Source: Prevotellaceae bacterium UBA4301 (lineage in GTDB: Bacteria; Bacteroidota; Bacteroidia; Bacteroidales; Bacteroidaceae). From it: a DNA stretch of 64,000 nt. Under the pieces are notes generated by a model that made no database searches, was not told the origin of the DNA, and worked only from the letters and a program-made list of their open reading frames with translations. A program made the position numbers and the translations under genes. Below, piece by piece: positions 16,217 to 24,886 of this stretch (the stretch's first letter is position 1; each line of letters starts with the position of its first letter). The DNA is taken from NCBI GenBank assembly GCA_002395775.1, contig DGUV01000075.1, positions 1 to 64,000 of the forward strand, written 5' to 3'.

Positions 16217-18181
16217 ATGATTTCGATTGACGACCTTTTTGTAGAGTTCAGCGCGAAGCCCCTTTTTGCAGGGGTTTCTTTCGTGATTAACGACCGCGAC
16301 CGCATTGCCCTTGTCGGCAAGAACGGTGCAGGTAAGAGCACGCTACTTAAGATTCTGGCAGGACAACAACTGCCCACGAGCGGAAGCGTGAGCCTACCGC
16401 GAAGCACCACCGTGGGCTATCTGCCACAGACCATGATGCTGACGGACGGGCGCACGGTGCGCGAAGAGGCCGAACTGGCCTTCAGCCACATCCACGAGAT
16501 GGAGAGCGAGATGCAACGGCTGAATACCGAACTGGCCGAACGCACGGACTATGACAGTCCGTCCTACATGGCGCTGGTGGAACGGTTCAGCCAGCTGGAC
16601 GAACGTCACCGACTGATGGGAGGTGCAAACTATCATGCCCAACTCGAGCGCACGCTGGCAGGACTGGGCTTCCGTCAATCCGACCTGGAGCGCCCCACGA
16701 ACGAATTCTCGGGTGGATGGCGCATGCGCATAGAACTGGCCAAGTTGTTGCTTCAAAGACCCGACGTTCTGCTGCTTGACGAGCCCACCAACCATCTGGA
16801 CATCGAGAGCATACAGTGGCTCGAGCAGTTCCTTTCCCAATATCAGGGGGCAGTGGTGTTGGTCTCGCACGACCGGGCCTTCATCAACAACGTGACTACG
16901 CGCACCATCGAAATCTCCTGCGGGCGCATCTACGACTATCGGGTAAACTACGACGAATTCGTCAACCTCCGTGCCGAACGCCGCGAGCAACAATTACGAG
17001 CCTATGAGAACCAGCAGCGCGAAATTGCCGAGACACGTGCTTTCATCGAGCGTTTCCGCTACCAAGCCACCAAGGCCAACCAGGTGCAGAGCCGTATTAA
17101 ACAACTGGAGCGCATCATCCCCATCGAAGTCGATGAAGTGGACGACTCGCGATTGCGGTTGCGATTCACCTGCAGCCAGCGTTCGGGCGATTTCCCCGTC
17201 ATCTGCGACGGAGTGAGAAAGGCGTATGACGACCACGTCGTGCTGAAGAACACCAATCTCACCATCCGCCGTGGCGAGAAAGTGGCCTTCGTGGGCCGCA
17301 ACGGTGAGGGCAAGACCACACTGGTCCGGTGCATCATGGGTGAGATACCCTTCGAGGGCACACTGAAAATAGGGCACAATGTGGAGATTGGCTACTTTGC
17401 CCAAAACCAGGCACAACTTCTGGACGGCGAACTCACCGTCTTCGACACCATCGACCGCGTGGCCCGCGGCGACATCCGCCTTCGCATTCGCGACCTGCTG
17501 GGGGCCTTCATGTTTGGCGGAGAGGAGTCGGAAAAGAAGGTAAAAGTGCTTTCAGGCGGCGAGCGCACCCGACTGGCCATGCTCAAGATGCTGCTTACGC
17601 CAGCCAACGTGCTCATCCTTGACGAACCCACCAACCACCTGGACCTGCGCTCAAAAGATGTCCTGAAGGAGGCCATCCGACAATTCGACGGCACCGTCAT
17701 CCTGGTCAGTCACGACCGTTACTTCCTGGACGGACTGGTAAGCCGCATCTACGCCTTTGCCGACGGACAGGTCAGGGAACAGCTCGGCGGCATCTACGAC
17801 TATCTGAAGCCCACCCCTTCCACCTCCCAAGGAGGGGGCATGAACCACCGACAGAAAGGTGATAGCCAGAATACAACAAGCGCTCAAGGCTCTGCTCAGA
17901 GAACACAGACCACCTCGGGAGGAGGTAAGGAAAGGTTTGAGGAACAGAAGGCTCAGGCTCGCCAGCGCAAACGACTGGAAAAGGCCGTCAGCGATGCCGA
18001 ACAAAATGTGGCTCAACTGGAACAAGCCATAGCCATACTGGAAGCCCGCATGTCGTCGGTCGAAGGAGCAAGCGACCCCTCCATCTTCGAAAAATACAGT
18101 CGACTCAAACAACAGCTCTCCCAGGCCGAAGACGAATGGGCCCAGGCCATGGAAGCGCTGGAATCCAATGAGGCTACCTGA
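16217..18181 (+). CDS. ABC-F family ATPase (Uup/EttA-like)
   Basis: 654 residues from the ATG at 16217 (MISIDDLFVEFSAKPLF); longer starts run back into the previous gene and lack homology. Two ATPase halves with no membrane segments: Walker A GKNGAGKST (34-42) and GRNGEGKTT (about 358-366), signatures FSGGW and LSGGE, Walker B VLLLDEPTNHLD and VLILDEPTNHLD. ABC-F proteins act on the ribosome, in translation control or antibiotic protection. A C-terminal coiled coil (about 575-650) follows, as in Uup. Residues about 532-574, between the second ATPase and the coiled coil, are encoded by two opposed GC-rich repeats and form a Gly/Ser/Thr/Gln-rich linker that family members normally lack. Confidence 0.9.
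   Translation: MISIDDLFVEFSAKPLFAGVSFVINDRDRIALVGKNGAGKSTLLKILAGQQLPTSGSVSLPRSTTVGYLPQTMMLTDGRTVREEAELAFSHIHEMESEMQRLNTELAERTDYDSPSYMALVERFSQLDERHRLMGGANYHAQLERTLAGLGFRQSDLERPTNEFSGGWRMRIELAKLLLQRPDVLLLDEPTNHLDIESIQWLEQFLSQYQGAVVLVSHDRAFINNVTTRTIEISCGRIYDYRVNYDEFVNLRAERREQQLRAYENQQREIAETRAFIERFRYQATKANQVQSRIKQLERIIPIEVDEVDDSRLRLRFTCSQRSGDFPVICDGVRKAYDDHVVLKNTNLTIRRGEKVAFVGRNGEGKTTLVRCIMGEIPFEGTLKIGHNVEIGYFAQNQAQLLDGELTVFDTIDRVARGDIRLRIRDLLGAFMFGGEESEKKVKVLSGGERTRLAMLKMLLTPANVLILDEPTNHLDLRSKDVLKEAIRQFDGTVILVSHDRYFLDGLVSRIYAFADGQVREQLGGIYDYLKPTPSTSQGGGMNHRQKGDSQNTTSAQGSAQRTQTTSGGGKERFEEQKAQARQRKRLEKAVSDAEQNVAQLEQAIAILEARMSSVEGASDPSIFEKYSRLKQQLSQAEDEWAQAMEALESNEAT
17810..17939. repeat. Two opposed GC-rich repeats inside the ABC-F gene
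   Basis: 17810-17840 (CCACCCCTTCCACCTCCC..GGAGGGGG type) and 17909-17939 (CCTCGGGAGGAGG type) lie in inverted orientation about 70 bp apart, both translated in frame as a low-complexity linker. Confidence 0.7.
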
Positions 18182-18291
18182 CAATCATCGGTGCTAAGTC
18201 CATAAATCCCAGCATCATTTCCATGCTCTGAGAAAAAGAATCGTAAGTACAACCGCAGTTCCACTTTTTTTTTGTAATTTTACGGCCGGAT

Positions 18292-18327
18292 TTATTATAA
18301 ATAATAAAATTATTATAAATAATAAAA
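18292..18327. repeat. Two tandem 18-bp AT-rich repeats upstream of a secreted protein gene
   Basis: TTATTATAAATAATAAAA occurs twice in perfect tandem just before the start at 18341, after a possible weak -7 box (TAATTTTA, 18276-18283). Each unit is itself nearly palindromic, so it may lie in the leader or serve as a binding site. Confidence 0.7.
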
Positions 18328-18340
18328 TAAACAATAGGCT

Positions 18341-19984
18341 ATGAAAGTACTTCGACTCTTGGCCACGGCTGCGCTGCTGATGGGCGCAGGCTGTGTGGCT
18401 GGCCAGCGGACGGCCAGCATGGAACTGTCAAAACTGGTGCCCAGCCAGCGGCGGGCACCCATCATGGAACAGCCCGAGGGGAGGCTCATCGGCAACATGG
18501 TGGCCTCGTATGGTGGATACACCCGCAACTGGCTCTACGGTCTGATGGACGTATCGACCGACGGCGGCATGGGCCGCATCGTGGAGGGCACGGACGGATG
18601 CATCTACATCTACAACCTGCCCACAGGACTCAACGCCGGTTCGTGGGTGAAGGCCGAACGGGCCGAGGGCGACACCATCATCATCCGTCGGCAACAGATA
18701 GACCAGCGCACAGGCAGCGGACAGACCTATGACTACTACCTGACGCGTGTGGTGTGGGAATGGACCAACCAAGCTACGGGCGAGGGCAAATTCGTGGAGG
18801 CCCAGGGTGACCAGGACATGCGCTTGCTGTATCACGACGGGGTGCTCGAGAGCACGGAGGAGAACATCGACCCCTTCACGGAGGGACACTATGCGCTGGG
18901 AGCTGTCTATACGACAGACAACAAGACCTTCACCTGGGAGGGTGCCACAAACTGGAACCTGCGTTATGAGGAACTGACGGACACACCGCTCACACTACCC
19001 GAAGGGGCTGTGACCGAGACCATGACCGTGGATTACAATCCCGACTCTCCCCAGGCCACACAGACGAAGGTAGCCTTCGTGGGCAACGAGGTCTATATCA
19101 ACCTATTTGAGGCCAATACTTACATTCGCGGCACCATCGACGGTGACAAACTGCGTTTCAAGAGCGGACAGTATCTGGGCAGCTACTACGACACCTATCA
19201 ACTCTTCTTCGTGGCAGAGCGCTTCCGCAAGGTGACCGACGAGACCACGGGAGAGGAAGTGGAGATACCTGACATCCTGGACGAACTGGTGTTTGACTAC
19301 AATGCTCAGGACCGCTCGTTCCAGACCCAGGACGCACTGGTCATCAACGCAGGCCGCAACAGCACACGACTCTACCTGCAGGCCCTGAAGGCTCCCCGCT
19401 TCTACTTCTTTGACGAAGTGCCCGCCACACCTGCCGACCCAAAGATTACCAACTACAACGCCACGCTCAGCCAGTATGGCTACAATGCACTGCAGTTCAC
19501 CATCTCGCCCACCGACGTTGACGGCGGCTACATTGTGCCCGACAAACTCTCTTGGCGTGCATTCATCGATGACTATCCTTTCCTCTTCACCCCCGACGAC
19601 TACGAGGGACTGACGGAAAGCATGGCAGAGATTCCCTACGGATTTACCGACCCGCAGAGTGACATCTACCTCAGTTTCTACACCATCTACTTCCAACCCG
19701 TCAAGAACGTGGGTCTGCAGACCATCTACCGCGGAGCTGGCGAGGAGCGCAGGTCAAACATCGTCTATTACGACATCAAGACAAGCCAAATCTACACCCA
19801 GCCTGACCCCGAAACGGGCGTCGGAGAGATTGAGAACGACGGAATGGTGAATGGCCAACCTGTAAAGGCCCAATATTACGACCTCTCGGGACGCAGTGTA
19901 CCGGAAGGAACCCGCGGACTGCTCATCAAACGCGTGACAAAGGCCGATGGCAGTGTGCGCAACGTGAAGGTCATCGGAAAATAA
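18341..19984 (+). CDS. Secreted protein of unknown function with type IX secretion tail
   Basis: 547 residues. A signal peptide (MKVLRLLATAALLMGAG...) precedes a beta-rich body with no domain I recognise. The C-terminus YDLSGRSVPEGTRGLLIKR followed by VTKADGSVRNVKVIGK is a type IX secretion sorting signal, so the protein is probably exported to the cell surface or medium. The next gene begins 17 bases downstream and also ends in such a tail, suggesting that the two are made and exported together. Two 18-bp AT-rich repeats lie just upstream. A role in nutrient or host-protein handling is possible but not supported by motifs. Confidence 0.8.
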   Translation: MKVLRLLATAALLMGAGCVAGQRTASMELSKLVPSQRRAPIMEQPEGRLIGNMVASYGGYTRNWLYGLMDVSTDGGMGRIVEGTDGCIYIYNLPTGLNAGSWVKAERAEGDTIIIRRQQIDQRTGSGQTYDYYLTRVVWEWTNQATGEGKFVEAQGDQDMRLLYHDGVLESTEENIDPFTEGHYALGAVYTTDNKTFTWEGATNWNLRYEELTDTPLTLPEGAVTETMTVDYNPDSPQATQTKVAFVGNEVYINLFEANTYIRGTIDGDKLRFKSGQYLGSYYDTYQLFFVAERFRKVTDETTGEEVEIPDILDELVFDYNAQDRSFQTQDALVINAGRNSTRLYLQALKAPRFYFFDEVPATPADPKITNYNATLSQYGYNALQFTISPTDVDGGYIVPDKLSWRAFIDDYPFLFTPDDYEGLTESMAEIPYGFTDPQSDIYLSFYTIYFQPVKNVGLQTIYRGAGEERRSNIVYYDIKTSQIYTQPDPETGVGEIENDGMVNGQPVKAQYYDLSGRSVPEGTRGLLIKRVTKADGSVRNVKVIGK

Positions 19985-20000
19985 AACGTCGGAAACTGAC

Positions 20001-21833
20001 ATGAAACGATTACTGCTATTGCTGCTCGCCGCACTGGGATGGCTCGCCCAGACCAGTGCCGCCGACATCACATACAGCCGAGGCGACAGTGCCACCACCA
20101 TGGGCACTGGGGCCACCAAGGCCGAAACCTACGATGTGGCCATGCACATCAGTGACCAAGCTCTGGTGGGGATGCGCGTCAAGGGGGTGCGCATCAGCTT
20201 CCCGCTGGCCAACGGCCTCAGCGACGGACGCGCATGGCTGTCCCATCAGTTGCCAGCCATCATAAGCCAACGCATGAGTGACCCCGACATCGCATCGCAG
20301 GCATTCACACCTGCCAAGGGGCGTATCGAAGTGCTCTTCAGCGAGCCCTACGAGGTCACGTCCGAAGGAGTCTACGTGGGCTATTCGTTCCGACTGGAAG
20401 CCAGTTCGCCGGCCCGCAAACCTGTGGTCACCACCAAGAAGGTCTCTCAAGGCGGATTTTTCCTGCATTCGTCACAAATCTACCGCACAGCCTGGCACGA
20501 CCTGACCACTGACTACAACGACCTGGCCCTGCAGGTGCTTCTCGAGGGTGAGCAGGTGGAGGCCAATGCCGCAGGCGTGGGCTCGGTGACCGACTTTGAG
20601 GGACGCACGGGTGTGAGCAACTCCACCCAGTTCGAAATCGTAAACCACGGCACCGAGGGAGTGCGCTCGTTTGACTATGACTACGAGATTGCAGGTCAAC
20701 GGGGCAGTCAGCACGTCAACCTCACCTCCAAGTTACCTGGCATCTTCGGCCGGTCGGCCTCGTTTACGGTAAAGTTGCCTCCCGTGGCTGAAAAAGGAGC
20801 CTATCCCGTTACCATCACCATTACCAAGGTCAATGGCGAGGACAACCACGACCTGGCTCCTTCGGGACAGGGACAGGCCATTCTCTACCACACACTGCCC
20901 ACCCATCGCGCCGTGCTCGAGGAATACACCGGCACCTGGTGTGGCTATTGCCCACGCGGCTTCGTGGGCTTGGAGGAGATGAATCGTCTGCACCCGACCG
21001 ACTTCATCGGCATCTCATACCACAACCGCGACCCCATGGAGGTGATGTCCACCAGCCAGTTCCCCAGCGAGGTTTCGGGTTTCCCCGCTGCCGTCATCGA
21101 CCGCAACCTGCCCACCGACGCTTTCAGCGGCAGTTCCAGCAACAAGTCGTTCGGCATCGAGACGGTGTGGAAGAACGCCTGCAAAGCTACGGCTCCTGCC
21201 GAAGTTGACATCCTGACCGAATGGACCACCGACAGCGTGCTGAAGGCCACTGCTGCCATCACGTTCCCCATCGAGCGCAACGACTGTCCCTATGAGGTGG
21301 GCTTCATCTTGCTGGCTGACGGACTCACTGGCACCACCAGCAACTGGTCCCAAGCCAACTACTACAGCGGTGAAACGGGCTGGCCCGCAAGCATGAAGAC
21401 ATTCACCAACGGCGACAGCTATGTGGCCGGACTCACCTACAACTTCGTCATCGTGGCCCGGTCGGGCAAATCGGGCATCGAGGGTTCGCTCTCGGCTCCC
21501 ATCGAGGCCGACGTTCCACAAACCTACGACTACAGCTTCGACATTCGCGAAGCGGTGAACACATCTGGGCAGCCCGTCATTCAGGACAAGGAGAAACTGA
21601 CCGTCGTGGTACTGTTGCTCGACAAGGCATCGGGACGCATCGTCAATGCCAACAAGGTGCACTGCGGAGAGTCCACCACCGACGGCATCCGCTCGTTGAG
21701 CGAGGCCACCGTACGTTCCGTCCGTTACTTCGACCTTCAGGGCCGCAGCGTGGCCGAGCCGCAGCAGGGTCTGTTCATCAAGGCCGAAACGCTCACCGAC
21801 GGCACGGTCAAGACACGAAAAATCAAACTATAA
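20001..21833 (+). CDS. Secreted thioredoxin-fold (Omp28-related) protein with type IX secretion tail
   Basis: 610 residues. The signal peptide MKRLLLLLLAALGWLAQTSA is followed by a beta-rich domain (about 20-300). A thioredoxin-like domain starts near 300, with the redox pair in YTGTWCGYCPRG (CxxC) and the cis-Pro segment VSGFPAAVIDRN. This arrangement is typical of Omp28-related Bacteroidota proteins. The tail VRYFDLQGRSVAEPQQGLFI matches the type IX sorting signal. It may act in thiol chemistry at the cell surface, but no partner is known. It probably forms an operon with the secreted protein 17 bases upstream and the M13 peptidase 22 bases downstream. Confidence 0.85.
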   Translation: MKRLLLLLLAALGWLAQTSAADITYSRGDSATTMGTGATKAETYDVAMHISDQALVGMRVKGVRISFPLANGLSDGRAWLSHQLPAIISQRMSDPDIASQAFTPAKGRIEVLFSEPYEVTSEGVYVGYSFRLEASSPARKPVVTTKKVSQGGFFLHSSQIYRTAWHDLTTDYNDLALQVLLEGEQVEANAAGVGSVTDFEGRTGVSNSTQFEIVNHGTEGVRSFDYDYEIAGQRGSQHVNLTSKLPGIFGRSASFTVKLPPVAEKGAYPVTITITKVNGEDNHDLAPSGQGQAILYHTLPTHRAVLEEYTGTWCGYCPRGFVGLEEMNRLHPTDFIGISYHNRDPMEVMSTSQFPSEVSGFPAAVIDRNLPTDAFSGSSSNKSFGIETVWKNACKATAPAEVDILTEWTTDSVLKATAAITFPIERNDCPYEVGFILLADGLTGTTSNWSQANYYSGETGWPASMKTFTNGDSYVAGLTYNFVIVARSGKSGIEGSLSAPIEADVPQTYDYSFDIREAVNTSGQPVIQDKEKLTVVVLLLDKASGRIVNANKVHCGESTTDGIRSLSEATVRSVRYFDLQGRSVAEPQQGLFIKAETLTDGTVKTRKIKL

Positions 21834-21854
21834 AGATCATAATCAACCCAGACA

Positions 21855-23900
21855 ATGAAAGGACTTAGACTGATGGCAATAATGACAATTGCCGCAGCCC
21901 TGACAACGGGCTGCCAAATGGGCGACCGCGCCCTGAAGTCGGGCATCGACCTGGCCAATCTGGACACAACCTACCTGCCGGGAACCGACTTCTATGAATT
22001 TGCAACACATGGCTGGCAGGTAGCCAATCCCCTGACGGCCGAATACAGCCGCTATGGCTCGTTCGACGTGCTGCAGGAGAACAACAACAAGCAGCTGCGC
22101 CAGCTCATCGACAGCGTGGCCGCACTGAAGAACAAGCCCGGCAGCATCGAGCAGAAGATTGCCGACCTCTACAATTCTGCCATGGACAGCGTGAACCTGA
22201 ACGAACACTGGTGGGGAGCCTTCGAGGAATTCCTGCTGTGCGACGGCTACCAGTCATCACCCGAGGTCACCCAGGACTGGTTGCGCGACGTGTGGCCGCG
22301 CATGCAGCGTCAGGGCGTTCCCGGTCTGTTTGGCATGTACATCGGTGCCGACGAGAAGGACTCGAAGAACAATCTCGTCAGCATCTTCCAGGGTGGACTG
22401 ACCCTGGGACAGAAGGACTACTACGTTGACCAAGACCCTGAGACGGCAAAGATTCGTGAGGCCTATGCCAAATACATTGCCGACCTCTGCCAGCATGTGG
22501 GCTTCAGCGAGGCCGACGCCAAGCGCATCAGCGGTGATGTCATGCGCATCGAGACCCGCCTGGCCCGTGCCAGCAAGAGCATGACCGAACTGCGCGACCC
22601 CGAAGCCAACTACAACAAGATCACCTATCAGGAACTGAAGGCTCAGTTCCCCGGCATCGACTGGGATGCATTCTTCAAGAATCTGGGCGCTGAAGGCGTG
22701 AAGGAGGTCTGCATGGGCCAGCCTGTAGCCATCCACGAAGTGGAGAAGGTGCTGAAGGAGGAGACTCCCGAAGCCCTGCAGAACGTCTATCTCTGGCATG
22801 CCATCAACATGGCCTCGTCCTACATCGACGACGAGAGCCGCGCCCTGAACTTCGGTTTCTGGGGCACCACCATGAGCGGCAAGCAGGAGGACCGTCCGCG
22901 TTGGAAGCGCGCCGTGGCCAGTGTCGAAGGCGGACTGGGCGAGGCTCTGGGCCAGCTCTATGTGGCCCGTTTCTTCCCCCCCGCAGCCAAGGAGCGCATG
23001 GAGAAACTGATCAGCAACCTGCAGGTGGCTCTGGGCGAGCGCATCAAGGTGCAGGAATGGATGAGCCCCGAGACCAAGAAGGTGGCACAGGAGAAGCTGG
23101 ATGCCTTCTACGTGAAGGTGGGCTATCCCAACAAGTGGCGCGACTACTCGGAACTGGAGATTGGCGACAGCTATCTGCGCAACATCCTGGCCTGCAACGA
23201 ATTTGAACTGAAGACGATGATTCGCGAGAAACTGAACAAGCCCGTCGATAAGGACGAGTGGTTCATGACACCGCAAACCGTCAATGCCTACTACAACCCC
23301 ACGACCAACGAGATCTGCTTCCCCGCTGGCATCCTGCAGCCTCCCTTCTTCGACATGGAGGCAGACGATGCATTCAACTACGGAGCCATCGGCGTAGTCA
23401 TCGGTCATGAGATGACTCACGGATTCGACGACCAAGGCTCACAGTACGACAAGGAGGGCAACCTGCGCCAGTGGTGGAGCAAGGAGGACCGTCAGCGTTT
23501 CGAGGAACGCATCGGTGTGATGCGCGCCTTCCATGACAGCATCGAGGTGCTGCCTGGCCTGCATGCCAACGGCAGCCTCACCCTGGGCGAGAACATGGCC
23601 GACCACGGTGGCCTGATGGTGGCCTTCCAAGCCTTCAAGAACGCTACGAAGGACGCCCCCCTGGCCGACATCGACGGCTTCACGCCCGAACAGCGCTTCT
23701 TCCTGGCCTATGCCAACGTCTGGGGCCAGAACATCCGCGACGAGGAAATACGCAAGCGCGTGAAGAGCGACCCCCACGAGCTGGGCAAGTGGCGCGTCAA
23801 CGGCCAGCTGCCTCACATCGATGCTTGGTACGAAGCCTTCGGCGTAACGGAAAGCGACCCCATGTTCGTACCTAAGGAGAAGCGCGTGACCATTTGGTAA
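21855..23900 (+). CDS. M13-family zinc metallopeptidase lipoprotein (neprilysin/PepO-like)
   Basis: 681 residues. The signal MKGLRLMAIMTIAAALTTGC has lipobox TTGC, so it is a lipoprotein. The two zinc sites are GHEMTHGFDDQG (about residue 516) and ENMADHGGL about 60 residues later, and the domain reaches the C-terminus in CxxW-like form as VTIW. M13 enzymes cleave short peptides on the amino side of hydrophobic residues, so I infer peptide degradation in the periplasm or at the surface. The spacing of 22 bases suggests co-transcription with the two type IX cargo genes upstream. Length and motifs are complete. Confidence 0.93.
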   Translation: MKGLRLMAIMTIAAALTTGCQMGDRALKSGIDLANLDTTYLPGTDFYEFATHGWQVANPLTAEYSRYGSFDVLQENNNKQLRQLIDSVAALKNKPGSIEQKIADLYNSAMDSVNLNEHWWGAFEEFLLCDGYQSSPEVTQDWLRDVWPRMQRQGVPGLFGMYIGADEKDSKNNLVSIFQGGLTLGQKDYYVDQDPETAKIREAYAKYIADLCQHVGFSEADAKRISGDVMRIETRLARASKSMTELRDPEANYNKITYQELKAQFPGIDWDAFFKNLGAEGVKEVCMGQPVAIHEVEKVLKEETPEALQNVYLWHAINMASSYIDDESRALNFGFWGTTMSGKQEDRPRWKRAVASVEGGLGEALGQLYVARFFPPAAKERMEKLISNLQVALGERIKVQEWMSPETKKVAQEKLDAFYVKVGYPNKWRDYSELEIGDSYLRNILACNEFELKTMIREKLNKPVDKDEWFMTPQTVNAYYNPTTNEICFPAGILQPPFFDMEADDAFNYGAIGVVIGHEMTHGFDDQGSQYDKEGNLRQWWSKEDRQRFEERIGVMRAFHDSIEVLPGLHANGSLTLGENMADHGGLMVAFQAFKNATKDAPLADIDGFTPEQRFFLAYANVWGQNIRDEEIRKRVKSDPHELGKWRVNGQLPHIDAWYEAFGVTESDPMFVPKEKRVTIW

Positions 23901-23937
23901 TATACCAATGCACAATTCATAATTTCAATTTACTCCC

Positions 23938-24855
23938 GTGCCACTAACCCTACCCGACCGACTGCCAGCCATCGAACTGCTCAAGAAGGAGAACATCTTC
24001 GTCATGGGCAGTTCAAGGGCTGAGCATCAGGACATACGCCCCCTGCGCATCGCCATTCTCAATCTGATGCCGCTGAAGATTACCACCGAGACCGACCTCG
24101 TGCGCATCCTCTCCAACACGCCCTTGCAGTTGGAGATTCACCTCATGAAGGTGAAGGCCCACACGAGCAAAAACACACCGGTGGAACACATGAGGGCCTT
24201 CTACCGCGACTTCGAACTGATGCGAGAGGAGAAATTCGACGGCTTCATCATCACAGGCGCCCCACTCGAACACCTTGAGTTTGAACAAGTCAACTACTGG
24301 GACGAGATTACGGAAATCTTCGAATGGAGCCGCACTCATGTCACCAGCACGCTCTACATCTGCTGGGCTGCGCAGGCTGGACTTTACTACCACTACGGCA
24401 TACCCAAGTATCCGCTCCCCGAGAAGATGTTCGGCATCTTCCCACAGGACATACTGAACCCTCGTCTGCCCATCTTCCGTGGCTTCGACGACCAGTTCAA
24501 CATGCCCCACAGCCGCCACACCGAGGTGCGCAGCAGCGACTTCCTCTCCCACCCCGAACTGACAATCGTTGCCGACAGCCCCAAAAGTGGCGTAGGCATG
24601 GTCATGGCAAGGGGCGGACGCGAAATCTTCATCACGGGCCACAGCGAATATTCGCCGCTGACGCTGGATGCTGAATATCGGCGCGACCTCTCCAAGGGGC
24701 TGCCCATACACATGCCGGAGAACTACTACCCTGGCGACGACCCCTCGCTGCCTCCGCGCGTCACCTGGCGCGGCCACGGCAACCTGCTGTTCACCAACTG
24801 GCTCAACTATTACGTTTATCAGGAAACTCCGTACAACCTGGAGGAGATTCACTGA
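23938..24855 (+). CDS. metA: Homoserine O-acyltransferase MetA
   Basis: 305 residues, close to the family length. It acylates homoserine, the first committed step of methionine synthesis. Cys 142 in YICWAAQAG is the acyl-carrying residue; GHSEYSPLTLDAEY supplies the catalytic His and the conserved Glu region. Whether the donor is succinyl- or acetyl-CoA cannot be settled by eye. The start is GTG at 23938: the nearest in-frame ATG upstream (23908) is followed by a stop four codons later, and MPLTLPDRLPAIELL aligns with normal MetA starts. No methionine-type riboswitch is visible in the 37-base gap upstream. Confidence 0.93.
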   Translation: MPLTLPDRLPAIELLKKENIFVMGSSRAEHQDIRPLRIAILNLMPLKITTETDLVRILSNTPLQLEIHLMKVKAHTSKNTPVEHMRAFYRDFELMREEKFDGFIITGAPLEHLEFEQVNYWDEITEIFEWSRTHVTSTLYICWAAQAGLYYHYGIPKYPLPEKMFGIFPQDILNPRLPIFRGFDDQFNMPHSRHTEVRSSDFLSHPELTIVADSPKSGVGMVMARGGREIFITGHSEYSPLTLDAEYRRDLSKGLPIHMPENYYPGDDPSLPPRVTWRGHGNLLFTNWLNYYVYQETPYNLEEIH

Positions 24856-24886
24856 GAATTGAGAGTTAAGTGATGAAAGTTGAGAG

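Noticed and set aside
23901..23937. Possible methionine-responsive riboswitch before metA
   Set aside because: The gap is only 37 bases and shows no SAM-type fold.
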